Shown: one piece after another, positions 43,443 to 50,128 of the stretch
Numbering within the stretch: position 1 is the first letter of the stretch
Layout: each line of letters starts with the position of its first letter
Assembly: GCA_903858635.1 (NCBI GenBank)
Contig: CAIOJO010000224.1
Coordinates: 1 to 50,128, forward strand
Source: an uncultured Telmatospirillum sp.
GTDB lineage: Bacteria; Pseudomonadota; Alphaproteobacteria; Rhodospirillales; Magnetospirillaceae
Direction of reading: 5' to 3'
Length of the DNA stretch: 50,128 nucleotides
Made by a program: the position numbers and the translations under genes
The notes under the pieces: model-generated
The model's input: only the letters and a program-made list of their open reading frames with translations
Database searches by the model: none
What the model was told of the DNA's origin: nothing

Positions 43443-44900
43443 ATGTCCAAACGCGTTCGTCATGCATCCTTTGCCTCCTGCGTCGGGCTGGTGGCGGTGT
43501 CGTGTTGGGCTGCGGACGCCGCGGCTTCCGGTTTCGCCTTGCGCGAGCAGAGCGCCGAAGGCCTGGGCAATGCCTTCGCCGGCGAAACCGCCAAGGCCTA
43601 TGACCCCAGCACCGCCTATTACAATCCGGCCGGCATGGCGCGGCTTGACGGGATTCAGGCGGGCGCTTCGGTGGCCTGGATCGCTCCGGTCGCCAAGTTC
43701 ACCGGGACCAACAGCTCACCCCTCGGCAGCAACAGCTCGCTGCCGGGCGGCAATGTCGGCGGCACCCAGCCCCAGGATGCCATCAAGGACGCGGCGATCG
43801 GCTCGGTCTACGCCACCTGGAGGGCGAATCCGAATTGGAGCCTCGGGCTCGGCGTCGCCACCCCGTTCGGCATGCGCTCGGAATACAAGGAAGACTGGGT
43901 CGGCCGCTATCAGGCCCTGGCATCGGACGTTACCGACGTCGAATTTTCCCCCACCCTGGCCTATCGGGTGAATGACAAGCTGTCCCTCGGCGGCGGCTTG
44001 CGGACCGATTATCTGAAGGCCCGCCTCACCCAGGCGGTCAATTTCCGCGGCATTGCCACCGGTGCCGGACAGGCCCTGGTGGGCGCCCTGACGCCGGCCC
44101 AGCAGGCGGCGCTGGCGCCCCAGCTGGCCGGGCTCAACGCCGCCATCGGCACGGTGGGCGACGGCCTGGGCAAGGTCGAAGGCGATGATTGGAGCGTCGG
44201 TTATGTGCTGAGCGGACTCTACGAACTCGACGATGCCAGCCGGCTCGGCCTGTCCTATCGCTCCCGCGTATTCCACAAGCTGGAAGGCAATGCCACCTTC
44301 CAAACGCCGGCCGCCCTGGCCGGCCTGGCCGGCGCGGTGGGAGGCATCTTCGGTGCCCCGGCGGCGGCGGCGGTGGCCAGCCAGTTGCCGGTCAACCAGT
44401 CGGCCACCGCCAAGATCACCCTGCCCGATTCGCTGAGCGCCGGCTATTACCGCGACCTCAACGCGCAATGGGCGGTGATGTCGGACGTCCAATGGACGCA
44501 CTGGTCGGTGTTCAAGAGCCTCAACGTCATCGGCGGCAATGGCCAGACGGTCAGCAGCACCGTCGAGAACTGGCAGGACACCTGGTACGTCTCGCTCGGC
44601 GCGAACTACAAGCCGACCGACAAATGGACCATCCATGGCGGCGTCGCCTATGACGAGAGCCCGGTAACCGACCAGTATCGGACGGCCCGCGTTCCCGACT
44701 CCAACCGCTATTGGACGGCCATCGGCGTGTCCTACGCGGTGTTGCCGGGCGCCGCCGTCAACGTCTCCTACAGCCATCTGTTCGCCGACAACGCGAAGAT
44801 CAACGAGACGACCGCCGCCGCCGCCGCCACCGGAACCCTGACCGGGACCTACAACAACAGCGTCGACATCTTCAGCGCCAGCGTTTCGATGCGCTTCTGA
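43443..44900 (+). CDS. fadL: FadL/TodX-family outer-membrane transport protein
   Basis: A 485-residue outer-membrane protein with a signal peptide (cleavage near AAA-SG) and the FadL start GFALREQSAEGLGNAFAGETA, plus the NPAGMARLDG motif. The C-terminus VDIFSASVSMRF ends in Phe as barrels do. It imports long-chain fatty acids or hydrophobic aromatics. Adjacent fadD suggests fatty acids; the pch region suggests aromatics are also possible. AGGGGGGA precedes the ATG. Confidence 0.9.
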   Translation: MSKRVRHASFASCVGLVAVSCWAADAAASGFALREQSAEGLGNAFAGETAKAYDPSTAYYNPAGMARLDGIQAGASVAWIAPVAKFTGTNSSPLGSNSSLPGGNVGGTQPQDAIKDAAIGSVYATWRANPNWSLGLGVATPFGMRSEYKEDWVGRYQALASDVTDVEFSPTLAYRVNDKLSLGGGLRTDYLKARLTQAVNFRGIATGAGQALVGALTPAQQAALAPQLAGLNAAIGTVGDGLGKVEGDDWSVGYVLSGLYELDDASRLGLSYRSRVFHKLEGNATFQTPAALAGLAGAVGGIFGAPAAAAVASQLPVNQSATAKITLPDSLSAGYYRDLNAQWAVMSDVQWTHWSVFKSLNVIGGNGQTVSSTVENWQDTWYVSLGANYKPTDKWTIHGGVAYDESPVTDQYRTARVPDSNRYWTAIGVSYAVLPGAAVNVSYSHLFADNAKINETTAAAAATGTLTGTYNNSVDIFSASVSMRF

Positions 44901-44918
44901 GATCTCGCTCCCCGCTCG

Positions 44919-44953
44919 CCCCCTCGCCCCTCCTCCACAGGCGGGCGAGGGGG
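44919..44953 (+). terminator. Hairpin after fadL (CCCCTC repeat type)
   Basis: A perfect 11-bp stem, CCCCCTCGCCC / GGGCGAGGGGG with a 13-base loop, 18 bases after the fadL stop. No T-run. Related to the hairpins at 6314 and 47245. Confidence 0.5.
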
Positions 44954-44975
44954 CACGTTCATCTATGGCTTTAGG

Positions 44976-45024
44976 TTAACGTATACGTATACATCTTGAC
45001 CAAAGCGTGACGCATCACCACTAT
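44976..45024 (+). promoter_or_regulatory. Operator and promoter upstream of fadD
   Basis: The palindrome ACGTATACGT (44979-44988) lies 7 bases before TTGACC (44996-45001). A 17-base spacer and CACTAT (45019-45024) complete a good sigma-70 promoter. The operator abuts the -35 box instead of lying between the boxes as in classical MerR activation. Confidence 0.7.
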
Positions 45025-45068
45025 CCAGGGAAACAGGCCTCGGCCAACAAGACGGGAGGGGAACGACG

Positions 45069-46733
45069 ATGCAGGATCACGTCGACTGGACCACTCCGAT
45101 CGCCGTCAGACCGGTCCCCGCCATCCTCGACGAGGCGGTGGCCCGCTTCGCCGGCCGCCCCGCCATCGACTTCCTCGGACGCCACACCACCTATGCCGAG
45201 CTCGGCCGCCTGGTCGATCGGGCCGCCCGCGGTTTCCAGCAATTGGGGGTCAGGAAGGGGGTCAAGGTCGGGCTGTGCCTGCCCAATACGCCCTGCTTCG
45301 TGATCTGCTATTACGCCATCCTCAAGGCCGGCGGCACGGTGGTGAACTACAACCCGCTCTACGTCGAGCGCGAATTGCGCCATCAGCTCGAGGACAGCGG
45401 CACCACCATCATGGTGACGCTGGACATCAAGCAGATCTATCCGAAGGTCGCCGCCATGCTCGATTCGAGCTGCCTCGAGCGGATCGTCCTGTGCCGCATG
45501 GCCGATTTCCTGCCGTCGGTGCAGGGCCTGTTGTTCTCGGTGCTGCGGCGCTCGCAGGTGGCCCATGTCCCGGACGACCTGCGCCATGTGCCGTTTCCCC
45601 GGTTGCTGGCCAATGACGGCCGCCTGCAGCCGGTGCCGATCGATCCGACGGCCGACCTCGCCGTGCTGCAATACACCGGCGGCACCACCGGCCGGCCCAA
45701 GGCGGCGATGCTGACCCATGGCAATATCACCGCCAACACCGACCAGCTGTACCGCTGGATGCCCGACGGGCGCGCCGGCGAGGAGCGCATGTTGTGCGTG
45801 CTGCCGCTGTTCCACGTCTTCGCCATGACCGTGGCGATGAATGTCGGGCTTTGTTACGGCGCCGAACTGATCCTGCTGCCGCGCTTCGAGCTCAAACAGG
45901 TGCTGAAATGCATCGCCAAGAAGCGGCCGACCCTGTTTCCCGGGGTGCCGACCATCTACACGGCGATCAATGGCGCGGCGGAACAAGAGGCCTGCGACCT
46001 GTCATCGATCCGCTACTGCATTTCCGGCGGCGCCCCGCTGCCGTTGGAGGTGCGAAGCCGCTTCGAGCAGTTGGCCGGTTGCAAGGTGGTGGAGGGGTAC
46101 GGCCTCAGCGAGGCGTCGCCGGTGGTCACCTGCAACCCGTTCGGCCGGGTCAAGGACGGCTCGGTCGGCCTGCCGCTGCCCGGCACGGCGGTCGAGATCC
46201 GTTCCCCGCTCGATCCGGCGCAGCTGCTCGGCCGGGGCGAAAAGGGCGAGATCTGCGTCCGCGGACCGCAGGTGATGAGCGGCTATTGGCAGCGTCCCGA
46301 GGAAACGGCCCAGGTCTTCGCCGCCGGCGCCCTGCGCACCGGTGACATCGGCTATCTGGACGAGGACGGTTACCTCTATCTGGTGGACCGCATCAAGGAT
46401 GTGATCATCAGCGGCGGCTACAACATCTATCCGCGGGTGATCGAGGAAGCCTTGTACCAGCATCCGGCGGTGGCCGAAGCGGTGGTGATCGGCGTCGCCG
46501 ATCCCTATCGCGGCCAAGTGCCCAAGGCCTTCGTCCGCCTGCGTCCGGCCATGGCGTCGACGGTCGAGGAACTGCATGGCTTCCTGTCCGGCTATGTGTC
46601 GCGTATCGAACTGCCCAAATACATCGAGTTTCGCGACGAGCTGCCGAAAACCTTGATCGGCAAGCTGTCGAAAAAGGAGCTGGTGGCCGAGGAACTGGCC
46701 CGCTCCGGCGCAACGCTGCACAAAGCCTCGTGA
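45069..46733 (+). CDS. fadD: Long-chain fatty-acid-CoA ligase
   Basis: A 554-residue ANL-family ligase of FadD size. The P-loop YTGGTTGRPKAAMLTHGN is at about 207-224, the gate and adenylate motifs are EGYGLSEASPV and YLVDRIKDVIISGGYNIYP, and the C-terminal lysine is in LIGKLSKKEL. It activates fatty acids with ATP and CoA at the inner membrane. GGGAGGGGAAC precedes the ATG. It is followed after about 100 bases by the MerR gene in the same direction. Confidence 0.93.
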   Translation: MQDHVDWTTPIAVRPVPAILDEAVARFAGRPAIDFLGRHTTYAELGRLVDRAARGFQQLGVRKGVKVGLCLPNTPCFVICYYAILKAGGTVVNYNPLYVERELRHQLEDSGTTIMVTLDIKQIYPKVAAMLDSSCLERIVLCRMADFLPSVQGLLFSVLRRSQVAHVPDDLRHVPFPRLLANDGRLQPVPIDPTADLAVLQYTGGTTGRPKAAMLTHGNITANTDQLYRWMPDGRAGEERMLCVLPLFHVFAMTVAMNVGLCYGAELILLPRFELKQVLKCIAKKRPTLFPGVPTIYTAINGAAEQEACDLSSIRYCISGGAPLPLEVRSRFEQLAGCKVVEGYGLSEASPVVTCNPFGRVKDGSVGLPLPGTAVEIRSPLDPAQLLGRGEKGEICVRGPQVMSGYWQRPEETAQVFAAGALRTGDIGYLDEDGYLYLVDRIKDVIISGGYNIYPRVIEEALYQHPAVAEAVVIGVADPYRGQVPKAFVRLRPAMASTVEELHGFLSGYVSRIELPKYIEFRDELPKTLIGKLSKKELVAEELARSGATLHKAS

Positions 46734-46840
46734 AAGGGATCCGGGGAAGATGATGTTGCAAAGTCGCGGCAGGACGGTAACGTATAGGGAAGTTTGCTGC
46801 TCCTCCGGTGAGTTCGCGGCATGGCAAGGGAGCGAGGCCG

Positions 46841-47236
46841 ATGGACAAGATCTATTCCGTCACCCAACTGGCCAAGGAGCTCGGCGTCACCGCGCGCACC
46901 ATCCGCTTCTACGAGGACCAGGGGCTGATTGCTCCCCAGCGGGCCGGCAATACCCGGGTCTATTCGCATCGCGACCGGGCCCGCATGGTGCTGATCCTGC
47001 GCGGCAAGAGGCTGGGCTTCAGCCTCAAGGACATCCGGGAGTTCCTCGACCTTTATCGGCTCGACCATACCCAGGTCGAGCAGCTGAAGCTGCTGGTGGG
47101 CAAGGTTCAGGGCCGGGTGGCCCAGCTGGAGGACCAACGGCGCGCCATCGAACAGACCCTGGTCGAACTGAAGGAAATCGAGCGTCTGGCCGTCGTCGCC
47201 TTGGCCGACAAGACGCCACAGTCGAAGACCGCCTGA
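46841..47236 (+). CDS. MerR-family transcriptional regulator
   Basis: A 131-residue protein with an N-terminal MerR winged helix (YSVTQLAKELGVTARTIRFYEDQGLI, RVYSHRDRARM) and a C-terminal coiled coil (about 85-118). No cysteine-based metal site is present, which fits an organic-ligand sensor such as LiuR. Position between fadD and thiolase points to control of this fatty-acid cluster. ATG 46841 follows GGGAG. A half-site-like ACGTATAGGG lies at 46780-46789. Confidence 0.9.
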   Translation: MDKIYSVTQLAKELGVTARTIRFYEDQGLIAPQRAGNTRVYSHRDRARMVLILRGKRLGFSLKDIREFLDLYRLDHTQVEQLKLLVGKVQGRVAQLEDQRRAIEQTLVELKEIERLAVVALADKTPQSKTA

Positions 47237-47244
47237 GCCAGAAG

Positions 47245-47270
47245 CCCCTCTCCCGCAAGCGGGCGAGGGG
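47245..47270. repeat. CCCCTCTCCC hairpin repeat after the MerR gene
   Basis: CCCCTCTCCCGC-AA-GCGGGCGAGGGG, one mismatch. It lies nine bases after the MerR stop and before the thiolase ribosome site. No T-run is present. Same family as 6314-6343 and 44919-44953. Confidence 0.6.
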
Positions 47271-47312
47271 GACCTTACCCCCATCGCCAACGATTACTCT
47301 GGAGAGCAGTCG

Positions 47313-48449
47313 ATGAAGACCGTCGTCATCGCGGGCTATGCCCGTTCGCCGTTCACCCCGGCCAAGAAGGGCGACCTGGCTGCGGTCCGCCCGGACGAAC
47401 TGGCGGCGCAGGTGGTGCGCGAGCTGGTCCGCCGCACCGGCGTCAAGCCGGCCGATCTCGAGGACCTGATCCTCGGCTGCGCCTTCCCCGAAGGCGAGCA
47501 GGGCCTCAACATGGCCCGTCTGGTCGGGCTGCTGGCCGACCTCCCCTTGGCCATGGGCGGGGTGACGGTGAACCGCTTCTGCGGCTCGTCGATGCAGGCG
47601 GTGCACATGGCCGCCGGGGCGATCCAGATGGAGGCGGGAGACGCCTTTCTCTGCGCCGGAGTCGAGAGCATGACCCGGGTGCCGATGCTGGGCTTCAACC
47701 CTCTGCCCCATCCCGGCCTCTACGCCAAGATGCCCGCCGCCTATATCGGCATGGGCGAAACCGCCGAGAATGTCGCCAGCCGCTGGGACATCGCGCGCCG
47801 CGAACAGGAGCGCTTCGCCCTGCAAAGCCAGCAGCGCGCCGCCGCTGCCCAGACCAGTGGCCGCTTCAAGGACGAGATCGTGCCGATCGTCGCCGGCAAT
47901 CGCAGCATCGAGGCGGATGGTTGCCTGCGACCGGAAACCAGCCTGGAAGGGCTGGCCGAATTGAAGCCGGCCTTCGACCAGAATGGGTCGGTGACCCCCG
48001 GCACCGCTTCGCCCTTTACCGACGGGGCGGCGGCGCTCCTGGTGTGCAGCGCCGACTATGCCGCCAAACATGGCCTGGAACCTTTGGCCCGGCTGCGCAG
48101 CATCGCGGTGTCCGGCTGCCAGCCGGAGGTCATGGGGATCGGCCCGGTGGCGGCCAGCATCAAGGCCCTGCGGCGGGCCGGGATCGAGGCCAAGGACCTC
48201 GACGTGGTGGAGTTGAACGAGGCCTTCGCCGCGCAAGCGATCGCCTGCCTGCGCGAGCTGGACCTCGACGAGGCGAAGGTCAATATCGATGGCGGGGCGA
48301 TCGCCCTTGGCCATCCGCTGGGCGCCACCGGGGCCCGCATCGTCGGCAAGGCGGCCGCGCTGCTGAAGCGCCAGGGCGGCCGCTATGCTCTGGCCACCCA
48401 ATGTATCGGCGGCGGCCAGGGCATCGCCACCGTCCTCGAAGCGGCGTAA
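47313..48449 (+). CDS. fadA: Acetyl-CoA acyltransferase (thiolase)
   Basis: A 378-residue thiolase. The nucleophile is Cys90 in VNRFCGSSMQAVH; GGAIALGHPLGATGARI holds the catalytic His and QCIGGGQG the second Cys near the end. It cleaves 3-ketoacyl-CoA in beta-oxidation. GGAGAGCAG precedes the ATG. The 3-hydroxyacyl-CoA dehydrogenase gene follows after 14 bases, the usual fadA-fadB partnership. Confidence 0.93.
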   Translation: MKTVVIAGYARSPFTPAKKGDLAAVRPDELAAQVVRELVRRTGVKPADLEDLILGCAFPEGEQGLNMARLVGLLADLPLAMGGVTVNRFCGSSMQAVHMAAGAIQMEAGDAFLCAGVESMTRVPMLGFNPLPHPGLYAKMPAAYIGMGETAENVASRWDIARREQERFALQSQQRAAAAQTSGRFKDEIVPIVAGNRSIEADGCLRPETSLEGLAELKPAFDQNGSVTPGTASPFTDGAAALLVCSADYAAKHGLEPLARLRSIAVSGCQPEVMGIGPVAASIKALRRAGIEAKDLDVVELNEAFAAQAIACLRELDLDEAKVNIDGGAIALGHPLGATGARIVGKAAALLKRQGGRYALATQCIGGGQGIATVLEAA

Positions 48450-48463
48450 GGGGAGAGCGGGCG

Positions 48464-50128
48464 ATGGCCGAAATCCGCAAAGTCGCCGTCATCGGCGCCG
48501 GCGTCATGGGGGCGGGAATCGCCGCCCAGGTGGCCAATGCCGGTCTTCCCGTCCTGCTGCTCGATATCCCACCGCCCGGCCCCGCCAACCGCAATGGCAT
48601 CGCCGCAGGTGCCATCGAGAAACTGCTGAAGGCTGAGCCGGCGCCCCTGATGAGCCGCAAGGCGGCGCGGCTGATCACCCCGGGCAACACCGAGGATGAC
48701 CTGGCCGGCCTGGCCGATTGCGACTGGATCATCGAGGCGGTGGTCGAGCGCCCGGAGGTCAAACAGGCGCTCTACGCCAAGCTTGATGCCGTCAGGAAGC
48801 CGGGCTCGGTGGTTTCCTCGAACACCTCGACGATCCCCCTGGCCAGGTTGACCGCCGGCCTGTCCGAGCGCTTCGCCGAGGATTTCTGCATCACCCATTT
48901 CTTCAACCCGCCCCGCTACATGCGCCTCTTGGAGCTGGTCAAGGGCGAGGCGACGCGGCCGGACGCCATCGAGTCGGTCTGCCGCTTTGCCGACATGGCG
49001 CTGGGCAAGAGTGTCGTCTCCTGCAAGGACCGGCCTGGCTTCATCGCCAACCGGTTGGGGGTGTTCTGGCTGCAATGCGCCGTGGTCGAGGCCTTCGACG
49101 GCGGCATCGAGGTCGAGGAAGCCGATGCCGTCCTCGGTAAGCCGATGGGCGTTCCCAAGACCGGGGTATTCGGCCTCTTGGACCTGGTCGGCATCGACCT
49201 GATGCCGCATGTCGGCGACAGCATGGCCGCCCTGTTGCCGGCCGACGATCGGCTCAACGCCTATCATCGCGACCTGCCGCTGATCCGCCGGATGATCGCC
49301 GAAGGTTGCACCGGGCGGAAGGGCAAGGGCGGCTTCTACCGGCTCGACCGGAGCGGCGGGGCCAAGGTGAAGGAAGCGATTTCCCTGGCCAGCGGCGACT
49401 ACCGCCCGCAGCGCAAGCCGGAGCTGGAGTTGCCGCGCGATCTGCGGGCCCTGCTGACCGGTCCCGGCAAGATCGGCCGTTACGCCTGGCGGGTGCTCGG
49501 CCAGACTCTGGCCTATGCCGCCTCGCTGGTGCCCGAGGCGGCCGACGACATCGCCGCCGTCGATGAGGCGATGCGCCTTGGCTACAACTGGAAATGGGGC
49601 CCCTTCGAGCTGATCGACAAGCTGGGCGCCGCCTGGCTGGCCGAACGACTGGCGGCCGATGGCTTGGCGGTGCCGGCCTTGCTGACCCTGGCCGGACCCC
49701 GCAGCTTTTACCGGATCGAGGGGAACCGCCGCCAGCAATTGGGCACCGACGGGGCTTACCACCCGATCGAACGGGCGCCCGGGGTCCTCATGCTGGCCGA
49801 CGTCAAGCTGACCGGCCAGCCGGTGCTGAAGAACGGCTCGGCCGCCCTGTGGGACATCGGCGACGGCGTCGCCTGCTTCGAATTCACCACCAAGATGAAC
49901 GCCCTGGACCCCGACGTCCTGGGCTTGCTGGGCAAGAGCATCAAGACGGTGGCCAAGCAGTTCAAGGCCATGGTGATCTACAACGAGGGCAGCAATTTCT
50001 CGGCCGGGGCCAATCTCGGCCTGGCCCTGTTCGCCGCCAATATCGCCGCCTGGCCGGAAATCGAGCGCATGGTGGCGGCCGGGCAGGAGACCTACCGCGC
50101 CCTCAAATACGCCCCCTTCCCGGTGGTC
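48464..50128 (+). CDS. 3-Hydroxyacyl-CoA dehydrogenase/enoyl-CoA hydratase, C-terminus outside window
   Basis: Open for 555 codons to the window edge. The NAD fold starts at once (VAVIGAGVMGAGIAAQVANAG), followed by SSNTSTIPLARL, THFFNPPRYMRLLE with the catalytic His, and KDRPGFIANRL. A second dehydrogenase lobe follows, and an enoyl-CoA hydratase/isomerase domain begins near residue 450 (NEGSNFSAGANLGLAL). The order dehydrogenase then hydratase is the reverse of E. coli FadB and occurs in many alphaproteobacteria. GGGGAG precedes the ATG. Confidence 0.92.
   Translation, partial: MAEIRKVAVIGAGVMGAGIAAQVANAGLPVLLLDIPPPGPANRNGIAAGAIEKLLKAEPAPLMSRKAARLITPGNTEDDLAGLADCDWIIEAVVERPEVKQALYAKLDAVRKPGSVVSSNTSTIPLARLTAGLSERFAEDFCITHFFNPPRYMRLLELVKGEATRPDAIESVCRFADMALGKSVVSCKDRPGFIANRLGVFWLQCAVVEAFDGGIEVEEADAVLGKPMGVPKTGVFGLLDLVGIDLMPHVGDSMAALLPADDRLNAYHRDLPLIRRMIAEGCTGRKGKGGFYRLDRSGGAKVKEAISLASGDYRPQRKPELELPRDLRALLTGPGKIGRYAWRVLGQTLAYAASLVPEAADDIAAVDEAMRLGYNWKWGPFELIDKLGAAWLAERLAADGLAVPALLTLAGPRSFYRIEGNRRQQLGTDGAYHPIERAPGVLMLADVKLTGQPVLKNGSAALWDIGDGVACFEFTTKMNALDPDVLGLLGKSIKTVAKQFKAMVIYNEGSNFSAGANLGLALFAANIAAWPEIERMVAAGQETYRALKYAPFPVV

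Noticed and set aside
46780-46789. ACGTATAGGG as a third full operator before the MerR gene
   Set aside because: Only the left half matches the palindrome, and no TTGAC follows at 7 bases. It is mentioned only as a possible half-site.

Overview
The window is high-GC DNA from an alphaproteobacterium, most likely a Rhodospirillales member near Magnetospirillum/Phaeospirillum. This is inferred from protein style, codon use and gene content; no marker gene was searched. There are no insertion sequences, phage genes or CRISPR arrays. The only RNA gene found is one tRNA-Ala(CGC). Intergenic spaces carry many palindromic dispersed repeats of at least six families.

Positions 1-9.2 kb hold an aromatic-oxidation region. 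A minus-strand operon pchC-pchX-pchF-pchA encodes p-cresol (4-alkylphenol) methylhydroxylase and a 4-hydroxybenzaldehyde dehydrogenase. A polytopic membrane protein of unknown function diverges from it, and an aryl-alcohol dehydrogenase lies beyond. All three transcription units have near-perfect sigma-54 (-24/-12) promoters. Positions 9.3-16.7 kb are one eight-gene minus-strand operon for a tungsten/molybdenum aldehyde:ferredoxin oxidoreductase of the three-subunit AorABC type, plus its cofactor genes: a MoaD-like protein, a 96-residue unknown, a DUF2478 protein and two different MoeA paralogues. Alcohol, aldehyde and acid steps for phenolic or benzylic compounds are thus encoded side by side.

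Positions 16.9-38 kb are mostly housekeeping: SRAP protease, a degenerate receiver protein, a translationally coupled zincin/LonB/UspA operon, a Sel1 protein, acetoacetyl-CoA synthetase, quinone reductase, a frameshifted asparaginase, an IalB-like protein, RlmN, an M3 peptidase, ArgG, a frameshifted PfpI-like gene, FolD, DUF167, YggT and tRNA-Ala. RlmN has arginine where the methyl-carrying cysteine should be, and its start region is a triplicated repeat.

Positions 38.5-43.3 kb encode envelope proteins: MlaC-like, EF-hand lipoprotein, three Pro/Tyr- or Gly-rich secreted proteins, a hemerythrin-like protein and a DUF6134-like protein. Positions 43.4-50.1 kb are a fatty-acid uptake and beta-oxidation cluster: FadL, FadD, a MerR regulator, thiolase, and a 3-hydroxyacyl-CoA dehydrogenase that runs off the end. 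The same 10-bp palindrome lies exactly 7 bp upstream of a TTGAC box before both fadL and fadD.

Most notable: a multi-hairpin repeat in three full copies whose stems differ by compensatory changes and one of which splits the aor operon; the RlmN Cys-to-Arg change; the Tat-signal protein PchX encoded beside a leaderless PchF; and the shared operator geometry in the fad cluster.
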